NCBI GenBank assembly: GCA_002484335.1
Contig: DLJQ01000014.1
Span: 102,773-166,772, forward strand
Source: Flavobacteriales bacterium UBA7612
GTDB lineage: Bacteria > Bacteroidota > Bacteroidia > Flavobacteriales > Weeksellaceae
Direction of reading: 5' to 3'
DNA length: 64,000 bases
Shown: positions 44,398 through 53,127 of the stretch, piece by piece
How the letters are laid out: every line of letters begins with the position of its first letter
How positions within the stretch are numbered: position 1 is the first letter of the stretch
Position numbers and translations under genes: made by a program
The notes under the pieces: model-generated
The model's database searches: none
Seen by the model: the letters and a program-made list of their open reading frames with translations, nothing else
What the model was told of the DNA's origin: nothing

Positions 44398-44438
44398 TCA
44401 TACCAAAAAAATCAAACAATTTTTTTATATTTATTAAC

Positions 44439-45206
44439 ATGCTGAAAATATTTAAAATAGGAGGAGGAATTATTGATAACCAACAAGAATTAGAACAGTT
44501 CTTAAAAACGTTTTCAACAATAGAAGGTCCAAAAGTACTTATTCATGGAGGTGGAAAAGGTGCTTCAAAAATGTTAAATCAACTTGGGATTGAACCTAAA
44601 ATGGTTGATGGAAGAAGAATTACTGACAAAGCAACTCTAGAAGTTGTTACAGGTTTATATGCTGGAAACATTAATAAAAATATTGTTTCTACATTACAAA
44701 AATTCGGTTGTAATGCACTTGGTTTATCTGGAGCAGATGGAAATGCAATACGAGGATCTAAAAGGCCTGTAAAAGTAATTGATTATGGTTTTGTTGGTGA
44801 TTTAACTGAAAACAGTATTAATACAAAATTATTCCAATTATTGATTGACCAAGGTATAACTCCTGTTGTTTGTGCGATAACGCACGATGGAAATGGTTTA
44901 TTATTAAACACTAATGCTGATACAATTACTTCTACAATCGCTGTTGCATTAGCTACTAAAAATGAAATTGAGTTAAATTTTGTTTTTGATAAAATTGGAG
45001 TTTTAAAAGATATTAATGATGATTCTACATTAATTCCTAAAATTAACGAAAATTTATATTTGCAATTAAAAGAAGAAGGTGTAATTTTCGAAGGAATGAT
45101 TCCCAAATTAGATAATTCATTCAATGTTATTAAATCGGGTGTTAAAAATGTATGTTTAGTACACGCCCAAAACATTAATTCAGATATTAAAACAATATTA
45201 TGTTAG
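44439..45206 (+). CDS. argB: Acetylglutamate kinase
   Basis: Amino-acid kinase of 255 residues that phosphorylates N-acetylglutamate. The ATP-phosphate site is FKIGGGIIDN (5-14), the substrate loop is VLIHGGGKGASKMLNQLGIEPKMVDGRRITD, and NTNADTITSTIAVALA with FVFDKIGVLKD completes the site. It overlaps argE by 7 bp. The N-terminal extension that gives feedback inhibition in some kinases is absent. Confidence 0.95.
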   Translation: MLKIFKIGGGIIDNQQELEQFLKTFSTIEGPKVLIHGGGKGASKMLNQLGIEPKMVDGRRITDKATLEVVTGLYAGNINKNIVSTLQKFGCNALGLSGADGNAIRGSKRPVKVIDYGFVGDLTENSINTKLFQLLIDQGITPVVCAITHDGNGLLLNTNADTITSTIAVALATKNEIELNFVFDKIGVLKDINDDSTLIPKINENLYLQLKEEGVIFEGMIPKLDNSFNVIKSGVKNVCLVHAQNINSDIKTILC

Positions 45207-46267
45207 AATTAGCTATTCTAAAAAAGAAAGCTGTCGATTTATTATGTCAATTAATCGAAACACAATCTTTTTCTGGAGAAGAAGATAAAACTGCTGATAT
45301 CATTTTCAATTTTTTAACTGATCATGGTGCTACAGCTCATCGTCAAAATAACAATGTATGGAGTATTCATCCTGGTTTTGATGAAAATAAAAAGACTATT
45401 TTACTAAATTCTCATCATGATACAGTAAAATTTGGCTCTTCATGGACTTATGATGCTCTAAAGGCTACTATTGAAGGTGATAAATTAGTTGGACTAGGAA
45501 GTAATGATGCAGGAGCATCTGCAGTTAGTTTACTTGCTACCTATATTAATTTTCTTAATGAAGATTTACCTTTCAATTTAATTGTAGCAATTACAGCTGA
45601 AGAAGAAAGTTCTGGAGAATTAAATGTTGCAAGTATTCTTCCTAACCTACCTAAAATAGATTTAGGAATTGTTGGAGAACCTACACAAATGGATATGGCT
45701 ATTGCTGAAAGAGGATTAGTTGTAATGGACGTAACTGTAAAAGGAAAAACAGGACATGCTGCACGTAATGAAGGAATAAATGCAATTAGTGAAGCCGTAG
45801 AAGTTATCAATTGGTTTCATACATATCAATTCCAAAAAATTTCTGATATGTTAGGCCCAGTAAAAATGACTGTTACACAAATAAACGCAGGTAAACAACA
45901 TAATGTAGTACCTGATGAATGTAATTTAGTTGTTGACTGTCGTGTAAACGAACTTTATTCTAATCAAGAAGTTGTAGATATTATCAAAGATAACTTACCA
46001 AAAGTAGATATTATAGCAAGATCTCTTCGATTAAACTCTTCTCGTATATCAGAAAATCATCCTATTGTTCAGAAAGGAATTGAATTAGGTTGTATGACTT
46101 ATGGATCACCTACAATGTCTGATCAAGCAATGATGAATTTTGAAACTGTAAAAATGGGACCTGGAGACTCTGCTCGTTCTCATACACCTGATGAATATAT
46201 TTATTTATCAGAAATAGAACATGGTATTGAAAGATACATTAGTTTATTAAATGGATTTTCATTTTAA
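45200..46267 (+). CDS. argE: Acetylornithine deacetylase (M20 peptidase family)
   Basis: M20 metallohydrolase of 355 residues. The metal-binding LLNSHHDTV, the catalytic ITAEEESSGELNVAS, IVGEPTQMDMAIAERGLV and a dimerisation insert (KGKTGHAARNEGINAI) are in order. It should release ornithine from N-acetylornithine. In Bacteroidota that carbamoylate acetylornithine first, the same enzyme acts on N-acetylcitrulline; the needed carbamoyltransferase is not in the window, so I cannot choose. It overlaps argB. Confidence 0.9.
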   Translation: MLELAILKKKAVDLLCQLIETQSFSGEEDKTADIIFNFLTDHGATAHRQNNNVWSIHPGFDENKKTILLNSHHDTVKFGSSWTYDALKATIEGDKLVGLGSNDAGASAVSLLATYINFLNEDLPFNLIVAITAEEESSGELNVASILPNLPKIDLGIVGEPTQMDMAIAERGLVVMDVTVKGKTGHAARNEGINAISEAVEVINWFHTYQFQKISDMLGPVKMTVTQINAGKQHNVVPDECNLVVDCRVNELYSNQEVVDIIKDNLPKVDIIARSLRLNSSRISENHPIVQKGIELGCMTYGSPTMSDQAMMNFETVKMGPGDSARSHTPDEYIYLSEIEHGIERYISLLNGFSF

Positions 46268-46286
46268 TATTCAATTATAAAAAAAC

Positions 46287-46319
46287 AAAAATCTCAGTAA
46301 AAAATTTACTGAGATTTTT
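46287..46319 (+). terminator. Terminator of argB-argE
   Basis: A perfect 15-bp stem (46287-46301 with 46305-46319) begins 19 bp after argE and ends in T residues. Confidence 0.88.
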
Positions 46320-46338
46320 ATTATTTAGAATTTTAGAT

Positions 46339-46375
46339 AAAAAAAAGAGGTTGAAAAATTCAACCTCTTTTTTTT
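46339..46375 (-). terminator. Terminator of exbB-exbD-exbD-tonB
   Basis: A perfect 17-bp stem (46339-46355 with 46359-46375) with T tracts on both strands lies 15 bp after the tonB stop. With the preceding hairpin it isolates two convergent operons. Confidence 0.9.
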
Positions 46376-46390
46376 ATATACTTTTATCGA

Positions 46391-47341
46391 TTACTCAATA
46401 GCCATTTTTACAGGAATACTAAAGTTTAATTTAGCTGGTCTACCATCCTCTGTTTGTGCAGGCTTGATAGTTTTTCCTCTTTTTTGTTGTCTATCTGTAA
46501 TACGTTGTAAAGCTTTTTTTGCTTCTGGACCTAATTTAGCATCACCCATTGGAGAAATACTAATAATACGTCCATTTGTATCAATTTGGAAACTTAATTT
46601 AGCAACTACAACACCTGATAATCCTTCACCAGCTGCGTCGTTAGCAAAATCTTGTAACTCATCACCGATATCAGCACCTAACTTTTTAGATAAACAATCT
46701 GTTGCTTGTTGTTTACCTTTCGCAGCATCTTTTTCACAACCAGGATATACAGCCATTACAGCAGCAGTACGAGCAGTAACTGTTGCAGGTGCTGCATCTC
46801 CTTTATCTTCTGTTTTTGGAGCTTGCGTTGTATTTTTAGGAGCTTCTTTATTTAAGTTAACTGGTCCTCCTCCTGTTTGACCAGTAGACTCTTTACCTTC
46901 TCTTTTTTCGAAAGATAAATCTTTACCTACCAACTCTTCCTTTGGAGGAATAGTTTCCTCTTTTTTAGGTTGTTCTTTAGGTTCTGGCATTACGAATTTC
47001 TCCTGTGCCGTTTCCTCTTGGTAATGATTTTCTTGTTGTTCTGGTTCTGGCTCTGGTTCTGGCTCTACCACTTCCTCCTCTTCTGGTGGTGGTTCTGGTA
47101 AAGATAAATCTTCAAGCTGAACATCAACAACAACGTCGTTATTCTTTTTGCTAGAGAACAATCCTGTCCCTGATGCAAAAACGACGAAAGCTAATATTAC
47201 AATTACTACAAATCCACGAATGAAAGCTTTCAATAACGTACTTTTCTCAGACATTCTCAAGTCATAAGCTCCGTACGCTTTATTTCTACCTTCAAATACA
47301 ATTTCGTCTAAGGATTTTAGTTTTTTGTTATTTTCTGACAT
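46391..47341 (-). CDS. tonB: TonB energy-transducing protein
   Basis: Protein of 316 residues. A cytoplasmic start carries the Bacteroidota motif FEGRNKAYGAYDLR (16-29). One membrane span (about 36-57) follows, then a Pro/Glu-rich periplasmic rod (LSLPEPPPEEEEVVEPEPEPEPE), and a C-terminal TonB domain (about 205-316, GVVAKLSFQIDTNGRIISI). It couples the proton gradient to outer-membrane receptors, plausibly including the siderophore receptor at 21.9 kb. It is the last gene of its operon. Confidence 0.93.
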   Translation of the reverse strand: MSENNKKLKSLDEIVFEGRNKAYGAYDLRMSEKSTLLKAFIRGFVVIVILAFVVFASGTGLFSSKKNNDVVVDVQLEDLSLPEPPPEEEEVVEPEPEPEPEQQENHYQEETAQEKFVMPEPKEQPKKEETIPPKEELVGKDLSFEKREGKESTGQTGGGPVNLNKEAPKNTTQAPKTEDKGDAAPATVTARTAAVMAVYPGCEKDAAKGKQQATDCLSKKLGADIGDELQDFANDAAGEGLSGVVVAKLSFQIDTNGRIISISPMGDAKLGPEAKKALQRITDRQQKRGKTIKPAQTEDGRPAKLNFSIPVKMAIE

Positions 47342-47372
47342 TTTATTCTTTTAAATTTAACAATTAAACTAA

Positions 47373-47900
47373 TTATTTACCTACTTTTTCGTCGTACGCT
47401 TTTTGTTCAAAAGGTACAATCTGAACGATACCGTATCGTGTAGACTTTGTAATTTCCATTTCATCTAACACATTTACTAAATTATCATAACTTGCATCAT
47501 CCATTGGTTTGATAATTACAGTAAATTTCTCTTTATCAGGAGCTCCTGCTGCAGCTTTAGTTATAATTTCACGTAAAGCTGAGTAATCAGTCTCATTTAA
47601 GTTTCCAGCATTTAAATTTTTCGCCTCTTCTTGGTACCAAAACAATTTGTTATCCTTCGCAACAATAACTGTAATCGAATTCTTAGTTTTTACCTCTGTA
47701 GGAGGTACAACATCTTTTGGTATTTTTGGAGGCATATTCAAGTTCATTACGTTTGGTTTGATCGAAGTCGCTGCAAACATAAAGAATGTAATTAATAAGA
47801 AACCTAAATCAACCAAAGGAGCCATGTCGACTTTCGTCGAATTCTTTTTGGAGCGGACTTTTTTCCCGCCACCGTCATCGTGACTTTCTATTTGTGCCAT
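47373..47900 (-). CDS. exbD: Biopolymer transport protein ExbD (second copy)
   Basis: ExbD/TolR protein of 175 residues with one span (VDMAPLVDLGFLLITFFMFAATSI, about 23-46) that carries the proton-relay aspartate in PLVDLGFLL. A periplasmic domain follows. It lies 31 bp before tonB and 18 bp after the first exbD. It begins with a short basic, glycine-rich cytoplasmic stretch (DDGGGKKVRSKKNS). Confidence 0.93.
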   Translation of the reverse strand: MAQIESHDDGGGKKVRSKKNSTKVDMAPLVDLGFLLITFFMFAATSIKPNVMNLNMPPKIPKDVVPPTEVKTKNSITVIVAKDNKLFWYQEEAKNLNAGNLNETDYSALREIITKAAAGAPDKEKFTVIIKPMDDASYDNLVNVLDEMEITKSTRYGIVQIVPFEQKAYDEKVGK

Positions 47901-47918
47901 TTTGTAATTTCTTAATAA

Positions 47919-48509
47919 TTATTCTTGAGATGTAATTAACTGGAACTTATTCATATTCTTTTCTTGCAATTGAGCAATCAATGTTTTGAATTGTTTATAT
48001 TCAGATTTTTGATCACCTTTTATCGCTAAGAAAAGATTAGGGTTCGCTTCTTGAGCTTCAAATACCCAATCAATCAATTCTTGATTTTTGTTAGGTATTG
48101 TATCTAATGGAATACCAGGATTGTACTTTTTTTGATTATCCGGAGATTGATTCAAAAAGCTTCTCATATCCTTCATTGGAACTCCAAATTCTACAATGCT
48201 TTTGAAAGCATTCTTTTCAGCATCTGTAAATTTAACACCATATTTATCACCCATTCTCTCTAATGCAGGAACACGATCTTTTTCGTCTAAAGCGAATAAG
48301 AATTGTCCTTTATTATCGATTTTTATAATCATCATGTTTTCTTCTGCCATTTTTTGGTTAGAAACTGATGTTGGTGTAACAACTGGCACTACTTCAGGGT
48401 CTCTAAAGTTAGATGTCAAGATAAAGAAAGATAACAAAAGCCAAGCCATGTCAGACATAGCTGTTAAGTCCATCGAAGGACCTCTTCTTTTTGGTTTTAC
48501 TCTTGCCAT
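47919..48509 (-). CDS. exbD: Biopolymer transport protein ExbD (first copy)
   Basis: ExbD/TolR protein of 196 residues. It starts MARVKPKRRGPSMDLTAMSDMAWLLLSFFILTS; the proton-relay aspartate is in MSDMAWLLL. The periplasmic part is longer than in the second copy. Two different ExbD proteins in one operon are usual in Flavobacteriia and suggest a mixed ExbB-ExbD motor. Confidence 0.93.
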   Translation of the reverse strand: MARVKPKRRGPSMDLTAMSDMAWLLLSFFILTSNFRDPEVVPVVTPTSVSNQKMAEENMMIIKIDNKGQFLFALDEKDRVPALERMGDKYGVKFTDAEKNAFKSIVEFGVPMKDMRSFLNQSPDNQKKYNPGIPLDTIPNKNQELIDWVFEAQEANPNLFLAIKGDQKSEYKQFKTLIAQLQEKNMNKFQLITSQE

Positions 48510-48597
48510 TTTCTCTGTGTTATATTAATATTCTAAATTATTTGTTTTTATAAAGCATCCTTATACTATAATTCTAAGGCTTTTTATTCAGAAAATA

Positions 48598-49410
48598 TTA
48601 ATTGTGAGCAGAGAAAGATTGTTGAATACTCATTCCTACTTCGTCAATTTTGAAAGTTAAATCATCAATTTTAGAAGTTAAGAAAGAATACATAATGATA
48701 GCGAATGCAGAAGCACCAATACCCATACCTGTATTAATTAAGGCCTCAGCAATACCTACTGATAATGCAGCAGAATCAACAGATCCTCCACCTTCTCCTA
48801 ATGCGAAGAAAGACTTAATCATACCTAATACTGTACCCATTAAGGCAATTAAAGTACCTACAGATGCAATAGTAGAAACAATTGTCATGTTTTTCTCTAA
48901 TGTTGGCATCTCTAAAGTTGTAGCTTCTTCTAATGTTTTACCTAATTGAGCTAATTTTTGTTCTTTATTTAATAAAGTATCGTTTTCTAAAGCTTTGAAA
49001 GTTGTTAAACCTTCTTTTACAACATTTCCAATAGCTCCTTGTTGTTTGTCACATAATTCGATTGCTTTGTTAATTTCATTTTTGTTTAATAAAGCACGAA
49101 CATCGTTTACAAATTTCTCTGCTGATCCTGTTCCTTTAGCTTTGTTTAAAGCAATAATACGGTCGATAGAGAAAACTAACACCATAAAGAAGAAAGACAT
49201 TAAGAATGGAATAATCACCCCTCCTTTATAAACAATTCCTAAGAAATTTAAAGGATGTCCTTTCGCTGCATCTCCTCCTTCAAAATTACTTGATTGACCA
49301 AATAAACCATAGAAAATTCCCATTGCAAGTGCAATTAAAATGATCATAGTGATCACAGGGTTAAGACCTCCCTTTTTAGTTTTAGCTGGTACTGTTACAT
49401 TCTTTTCCAT
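48598..49410 (-). CDS. exbB: Biopolymer transport protein ExbB (MotA/TolQ/ExbB proton channel)
   Basis: Protein of 270 residues. An N-terminal span (PVITMIILIALAMGIFYGLFG) is followed by an insertion and a second span (GGVIIPFLMSFFFMVLVFSI). The two channel helices are in TLEKNMTIVSTIASVGTLIALMGTVLGMIKSFFAL and GIAEALINTGMGIGASAFAIIMYSF. It forms the motor core for both ExbD proteins and TonB. It is first in the operon; an 88-bp gap precedes exbD. Confidence 0.94.
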   Translation of the reverse strand: MEKNVTVPAKTKKGGLNPVITMIILIALAMGIFYGLFGQSSNFEGGDAAKGHPLNFLGIVYKGGVIIPFLMSFFFMVLVFSIDRIIALNKAKGTGSAEKFVNDVRALLNKNEINKAIELCDKQQGAIGNVVKEGLTTFKALENDTLLNKEQKLAQLGKTLEEATTLEMPTLEKNMTIVSTIASVGTLIALMGTVLGMIKSFFALGEGGGSVDSAALSVGIAEALINTGMGIGASAFAIIMYSFLTSKIDDLTFKIDEVGMSIQQSFSAHN

Positions 49411-49643
49411 TTACTAATTCTTTTAAATATTATGATTTTTATTAATGTGGGTGTAAATTAAGTGAAAAAATTTTAATTCTTCTAAATTTTTTATGTTGTT
49501 ATAGCGTTAATTTTCTAGATTATTTAAAATCAGTCTACTTTTTTATGAATTTAACAATAAAAAAATCTACTAAAACGCTAGAGTTAACAATAAAATAATT
49601 AATTTTTATCAAAAACCGCCTCTTCACAAAATTTTAACCTATG

Positions 49644-49651
49644 CAAATTTA
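49644..49651 (-). promoter_or_regulatory. Candidate -7 element for the exbB operon
   Basis: Minus-strand TAAATTTG matches TAnnTTTG. It would imply a leader of about 230 nt. The 324-bp gap between exbB and topB holds no gene that I can see, only AT-rich sequence and a 7-bp inverted pair TAGCGTT/AACGCTA about 70 bp apart. Confidence 0.35.
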
Positions 49652-49734
49652 TCCAATATTTATACATATCCATATTTTTTTTAAAAAATTAAATTATTAT
49701 TTTGAATTTTGTACTTCATTTTATAACAAAATCT

Positions 49735-51867
49735 ATGAAAGTTTGTATTGCCGAAAAGCCTAGTGTAGCAAAAGATATAGCAAAAGTTATTGGTGCCAAT
49801 CAAAAACATGATGGCTATTACGAAGGTAATGGATTTCAAGTAACTTGGACTTTTGGACATTTATGTACTTTGAAAGAGCCACAAGATTATACATCTGAAT
49901 GGAAAAATTGGGATTTAAACTATCTTCCTATGATCCCTAGCAGTTTTGGAATTAAATTAATTGAGGATAAAGGAGTTTCTAAACAATTCAAAATTATTGA
50001 AAAATTAGTTACTGGTACAGATGTAGAAGAAATTATAAATTGTGGTGATGCAGGCCAAGAAGGAGAATTAATACAACGTTGGGTACTTCTTAAAGCTCGA
50101 ACTAAAGCTCCTATGAAACGTTTATGGATTTCTTCACTTACAGAAGAAGCTATAAAAGAAGGATTTGATAACTTAAAAGAAGGTGATAAATATTTTAATC
50201 TTTTTTCTGCAGGGCAAGCTCGTGCAATTGGTGACTGGTTATTAGGAATGAATGCTACACGACTTTTTACAAAAAAATTCGCTCCACCAAAAACTGTTCT
50301 ATCTATAGGAAGAGTACAAACTCCAACCCTAGCAATGATTGTACAACGCCAAAAAGAAATAAATGCTTTTGTGGTTGATGAATATTGGGAATTAAAAACA
50401 ATTTTTAAAGAAGTTGAATTTAATGCAACAATTCCTCGTTTAAAAACAGAAGAAAAAGCAAAACAAGGTCTTGATTTTATAAAAGATAGAGATTTTGAAA
50501 TTATTGATTTTGAAGTAAAAGAAGGAAAAGAAAAAAATCCAAGGTTATTTGATTTAACAGCTCTACAAGTTGAGGCGAATAAAAAATATGCTTACTCTGC
50601 TGAGAATACATTAAAATTTGTACAGAGTTTATATGAGAAAAAATTTGTTACTTATCCAAGAGTAGATACAACTTATTTATCTGAGGATATATATCCCAAA
50701 GTGATTGGTATTTTAAATAAGCTTTCAGCTTATCAAGAGTTAGTTCGCCCTTTATTAGCAGAACCAATTCCTATGTCGAAAACGGTTTTTGATAATACAA
50801 AAGTAACAGATCACCATGCTATAATTCCGACAGAAATATTCCCACAAGGTTTATCAAACGAGGAAAAACGTGTTTATGACTTAATTGCTCGTCGTTTTAT
50901 TGCTGTATTCTATCCTGAATGTAAAGTTGCTAATACAACTGTAGAAGGTAAAGTGGAAAACACAAACAAAGATGGTATTCTATCTGCTATCAACTTTAAG
51001 GCTACAGGAAAACAAATCTTAGAAATGGGATGGAGAGAAGTTTATGCAAAAGATAAAAAAGATGATAAAAGTGAGGAAAAAATAATGCCAATTTTCGAAA
51101 TTGGAGAAAAAGGTCCTCACGAACCATTTATTCATAAAGGAAAAACAACTCCACCCAAACATTACACTGAAGCCACTTTACTAAGAGGAATGGAAACTGC
51201 AGGTAAACAAGTAGATGATGAAGAAATGCGTGAAATAATGAAAGAAAATGGTATCGGAAGACCATCTACGCGTGCCAATATCATAGAAACTTTATTTCGA
51301 CGAAAATACATAGAAAAGAAAAAACGAAATATAATTGCCACTCAAACTGGTATAGATTTAATAGATACTATTCAAAATGAGTTATTAAAATCACCTGAAT
51401 TAACTGGTGTTTGGGAAAGAAAACTTCGTTTGATAGAAAAAGGAGAGTACGAACTAGAACAATTTAAACAAGAATTGATTGAGATGGTTTGTAAATTAAC
51501 ACATGAAGTAAAAACAAGTTATTTCAGACCAATTTCTTCTCATAATCAACAACTAGAAGTAGAAAAACCAAAGAAAGAACGTAAACCAAAAGAAGATATT
51601 AATATTGAAGATGCTACTTGTCCTAAATGTAAAGTTCATAAATTAGTGAAAGGTAAAACAGCTTATGGTTGTTCAAACTTTAAGGAATGTGGATTTAAAA
51701 TTCCTTTTAATTTTATGAATAAAAAATTTACGGATAAGCAACTATTGGATTTACTAACAAAGCAAAAAACTGGAAAAATGACTGGTTTTATTGATTCAGA
51801 AACAAATACTAAAAAATCTGGAAAAGTAGTTCTTGATTTAAATTTTGAATTAGAATTAGAAGAATAA
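49735..51867 (+). CDS. topB: DNA topoisomerase III
   Basis: Type IA topoisomerase of 710 residues from the ATG at 49735 (MKVCIAEKPSVAKDIAKVIG); an upstream in-frame TTG adds 11 residues the family lacks. The TOPRIM acidic residues include E7 and CGDAGQEGE (103-111). GRVQTPTLA is at 192-200 and the active-site tyrosine is Y307 in TYPRVDTTYL. A C-terminal zinc ribbon with four cysteines (CPKC and CSNFKEC) follows. It should decatenate and resolve intermediates, often with RecQ. A REP-like element starts at its stop codon. Confidence 0.94.
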   Translation: MKVCIAEKPSVAKDIAKVIGANQKHDGYYEGNGFQVTWTFGHLCTLKEPQDYTSEWKNWDLNYLPMIPSSFGIKLIEDKGVSKQFKIIEKLVTGTDVEEIINCGDAGQEGELIQRWVLLKARTKAPMKRLWISSLTEEAIKEGFDNLKEGDKYFNLFSAGQARAIGDWLLGMNATRLFTKKFAPPKTVLSIGRVQTPTLAMIVQRQKEINAFVVDEYWELKTIFKEVEFNATIPRLKTEEKAKQGLDFIKDRDFEIIDFEVKEGKEKNPRLFDLTALQVEANKKYAYSAENTLKFVQSLYEKKFVTYPRVDTTYLSEDIYPKVIGILNKLSAYQELVRPLLAEPIPMSKTVFDNTKVTDHHAIIPTEIFPQGLSNEEKRVYDLIARRFIAVFYPECKVANTTVEGKVENTNKDGILSAINFKATGKQILEMGWREVYAKDKKDDKSEEKIMPIFEIGEKGPHEPFIHKGKTTPPKHYTEATLLRGMETAGKQVDDEEMREIMKENGIGRPSTRANIIETLFRRKYIEKKKRNIIATQTGIDLIDTIQNELLKSPELTGVWERKLRLIEKGEYELEQFKQELIEMVCKLTHEVKTSYFRPISSHNQQLEVEKPKKERKPKEDINIEDATCPKCKVHKLVKGKTAYGCSNFKECGFKIPFNFMNKKFTDKQLLDLLTKQKTGKMTGFIDSETNTKKSGKVVLDLNFELELEE

Positions 51868-51972
51868 TTTGGGCAATCGAGCGAGTTTTCCTCTGTATCT
51901 TTTACAACTTATTCAATTTGTATAACTGAAAAAATAAGTTATAAAAGGATGCCGCTTCAACCTCTATCGCTA
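51868..51972 (+). repeat. REP-like stem-loop element, copy 3
   Basis: Begins TTTGGGCAATC right after the topB stop. Its stem is 15 bp with one mismatch (51899-51913 with 51933-51947). It ends GGATGCCGCTTCAACCTCTATCGC. It faces copy 4, which has opposite orientation. Confidence 0.78.
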
Positions 51973-51987
51973 AATATCATAAAAAAA

Positions 51988-52094
51988 GCAATAACGATAA
52001 TAATGAAAATCCTTTTATAAAAAAATCTATGGACTTAAATTATTATTTTTTTATAAAAGATTGTAATGAATAGCGTGCCCCGATAGGGATTACC
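51988..52094 (-). repeat. REP-like stem-loop element, copy 4 (inverted)
   Basis: Read on minus, it starts GGTAATCCCTATCGGGGCAC, continues GCTATTCATTACAATC and forms a perfect 15-bp stem (52012-52026 with 52045-52059). It ends GGATTTTCATTATTATCGTTATTGC. With copy 3 it fills the gap between the convergent topB and WYL genes. Confidence 0.75.
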
Positions 52095-52109
52095 AAAAAA
52101 AATAAAAAT

Positions 52110-53024
52110 TTATGAATATTTATTCAAAATATCATTAAGTATAAATTTCATTTTATCTTTTAACTTTTGAGGTTTTACAACTGTAACAGAACGGCTCATT
52201 GCCAAAAGTTCACTTATAAAATCATCTGTTAAAAAAACTTCTAATGAGATTAATATTTCATTATCAATTGTTTTCGTCATCTCTTGAGATTCATGCAAGG
52301 GTAAAGATTCTAAATATGCTGCTTGTGTTTTAGTAACAGATAAAATAATTTTTTCTGGTTTTCCTTCAGAAGGAACTATGATTCCGTATGAATATTTATA
52401 CTTATCATTATAATCAAATTCTAGTTCAGTGTTAATTTTTTCTTTCATAATTAACACATGATTCATTCTTTCTAAGCCAAAATTTTTAACAATTCCTTTG
52501 TCTTCAGCAATTAAATACCACCTATTATTGAACTCTCTTATAGCCAAAGGAGATACTTTTCTTATAGTTTCTAAGTCTTCTCCGAATTTCAAATAATGAA
52601 ATTCTATCTGTTTTTTACGTTGAATTGCTTGTACAATATCAGGTAAAAATTCAGCTCGTTTTGACTTTCTTTTTTCAAGATAAACAATCGATTCTAATGA
52701 ATTTGTAAGTTTAAGCGCAGAAAAACTATTAATTTCTTCTAATGTTTTAAGAAATAAATCAGAACTATAATCATCTTGAATAATATAATAGCCTTTTTGA
52801 CTTCTACTGTAAACAATATCAATCCCTAGAATATTACGTATTTCTTTTAAATCCCTTTGCAATGTTCGTTTAGAAAAATTAAATTCTAATGTATCATCTT
52901 GCAATTGTAAAACTTCAAATTCTCTTTCCAAAAACTTTTCTAATTCCTCATAAGAACAATATTTCTGCTGAGAAAGTTTTCGAACTATATTAAAATAACG
53001 TGCTATATATCCCTGTTTTGACAT
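52110..53024 (-). CDS. WYL-domain transcriptional regulator
   Basis: Regulator of 304 residues from MSKQGYIARYFNIVRKLSQQ. A longer in-frame reading adds 48 hydrophobic residues and runs over the terminator at 53071-53103, so it is rejected. The N-terminal HTH has CSYEELEKFLEREFEV and FSKRTLQRDLKEIRNILGIDI. The WYL domain (about 145-225) holds RKKQIEFHYLKFGEDLETIRKVSPLAIREFNNRWYLIAEDKG. WYL proteins sense nucleic acid or nucleotide ligands; the target genes are unknown. No defence genes adjoin it. Confidence 0.85.
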   Translation of the reverse strand: MSKQGYIARYFNIVRKLSQQKYCSYEELEKFLEREFEVLQLQDDTLEFNFSKRTLQRDLKEIRNILGIDIVYSRSQKGYYIIQDDYSSDLFLKTLEEINSFSALKLTNSLESIVYLEKRKSKRAEFLPDIVQAIQRKKQIEFHYLKFGEDLETIRKVSPLAIREFNNRWYLIAEDKGIVKNFGLERMNHVLIMKEKINTELEFDYNDKYKYSYGIIVPSEGKPEKIILSVTKTQAAYLESLPLHESQEMTKTIDNEILISLEVFLTDDFISELLAMSRSVTVVKPQKLKDKMKFILNDILNKYS

Positions 53025-53070
53025 TGTTATATAAAGTATAAAAAAACTTTTGTAAATATAAAACAAAAAA

Positions 53071-53103
53071 AAGGGTAATATCTTAAAATCAGATATTACC
53101 CTT
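53071..53103 (-). terminator. Terminator after the amidase-like gene
   Basis: A perfect 13-bp stem (53071-53083 with 53091-53103) is followed on the minus strand by T-rich sequence, 25 bp after the stop at 53128. It separates that gene from the WYL regulator. Confidence 0.88.
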
Positions 53104-53127
53104 ACCATTATAAATAATGATTTAAAT

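Noticed and set aside
46464..46880. 138-residue plus-strand open frame opposite tonB
   Set aside because: It is antisense to a well-supported gene, has low-complexity sequence and no recognisable domain.
11813..52094. Insertion sequences or MITEs with terminal repeats
   Set aside because: The repeated elements lack common terminal inverted repeats and target duplications, and no transposase is in the window; REP-like is a better description.
52110..53024. WYL regulator as the marker of a defence island
   Set aside because: The flanking genes are topoisomerase III and a secreted protein; no restriction, BREX or CBASS genes are present.
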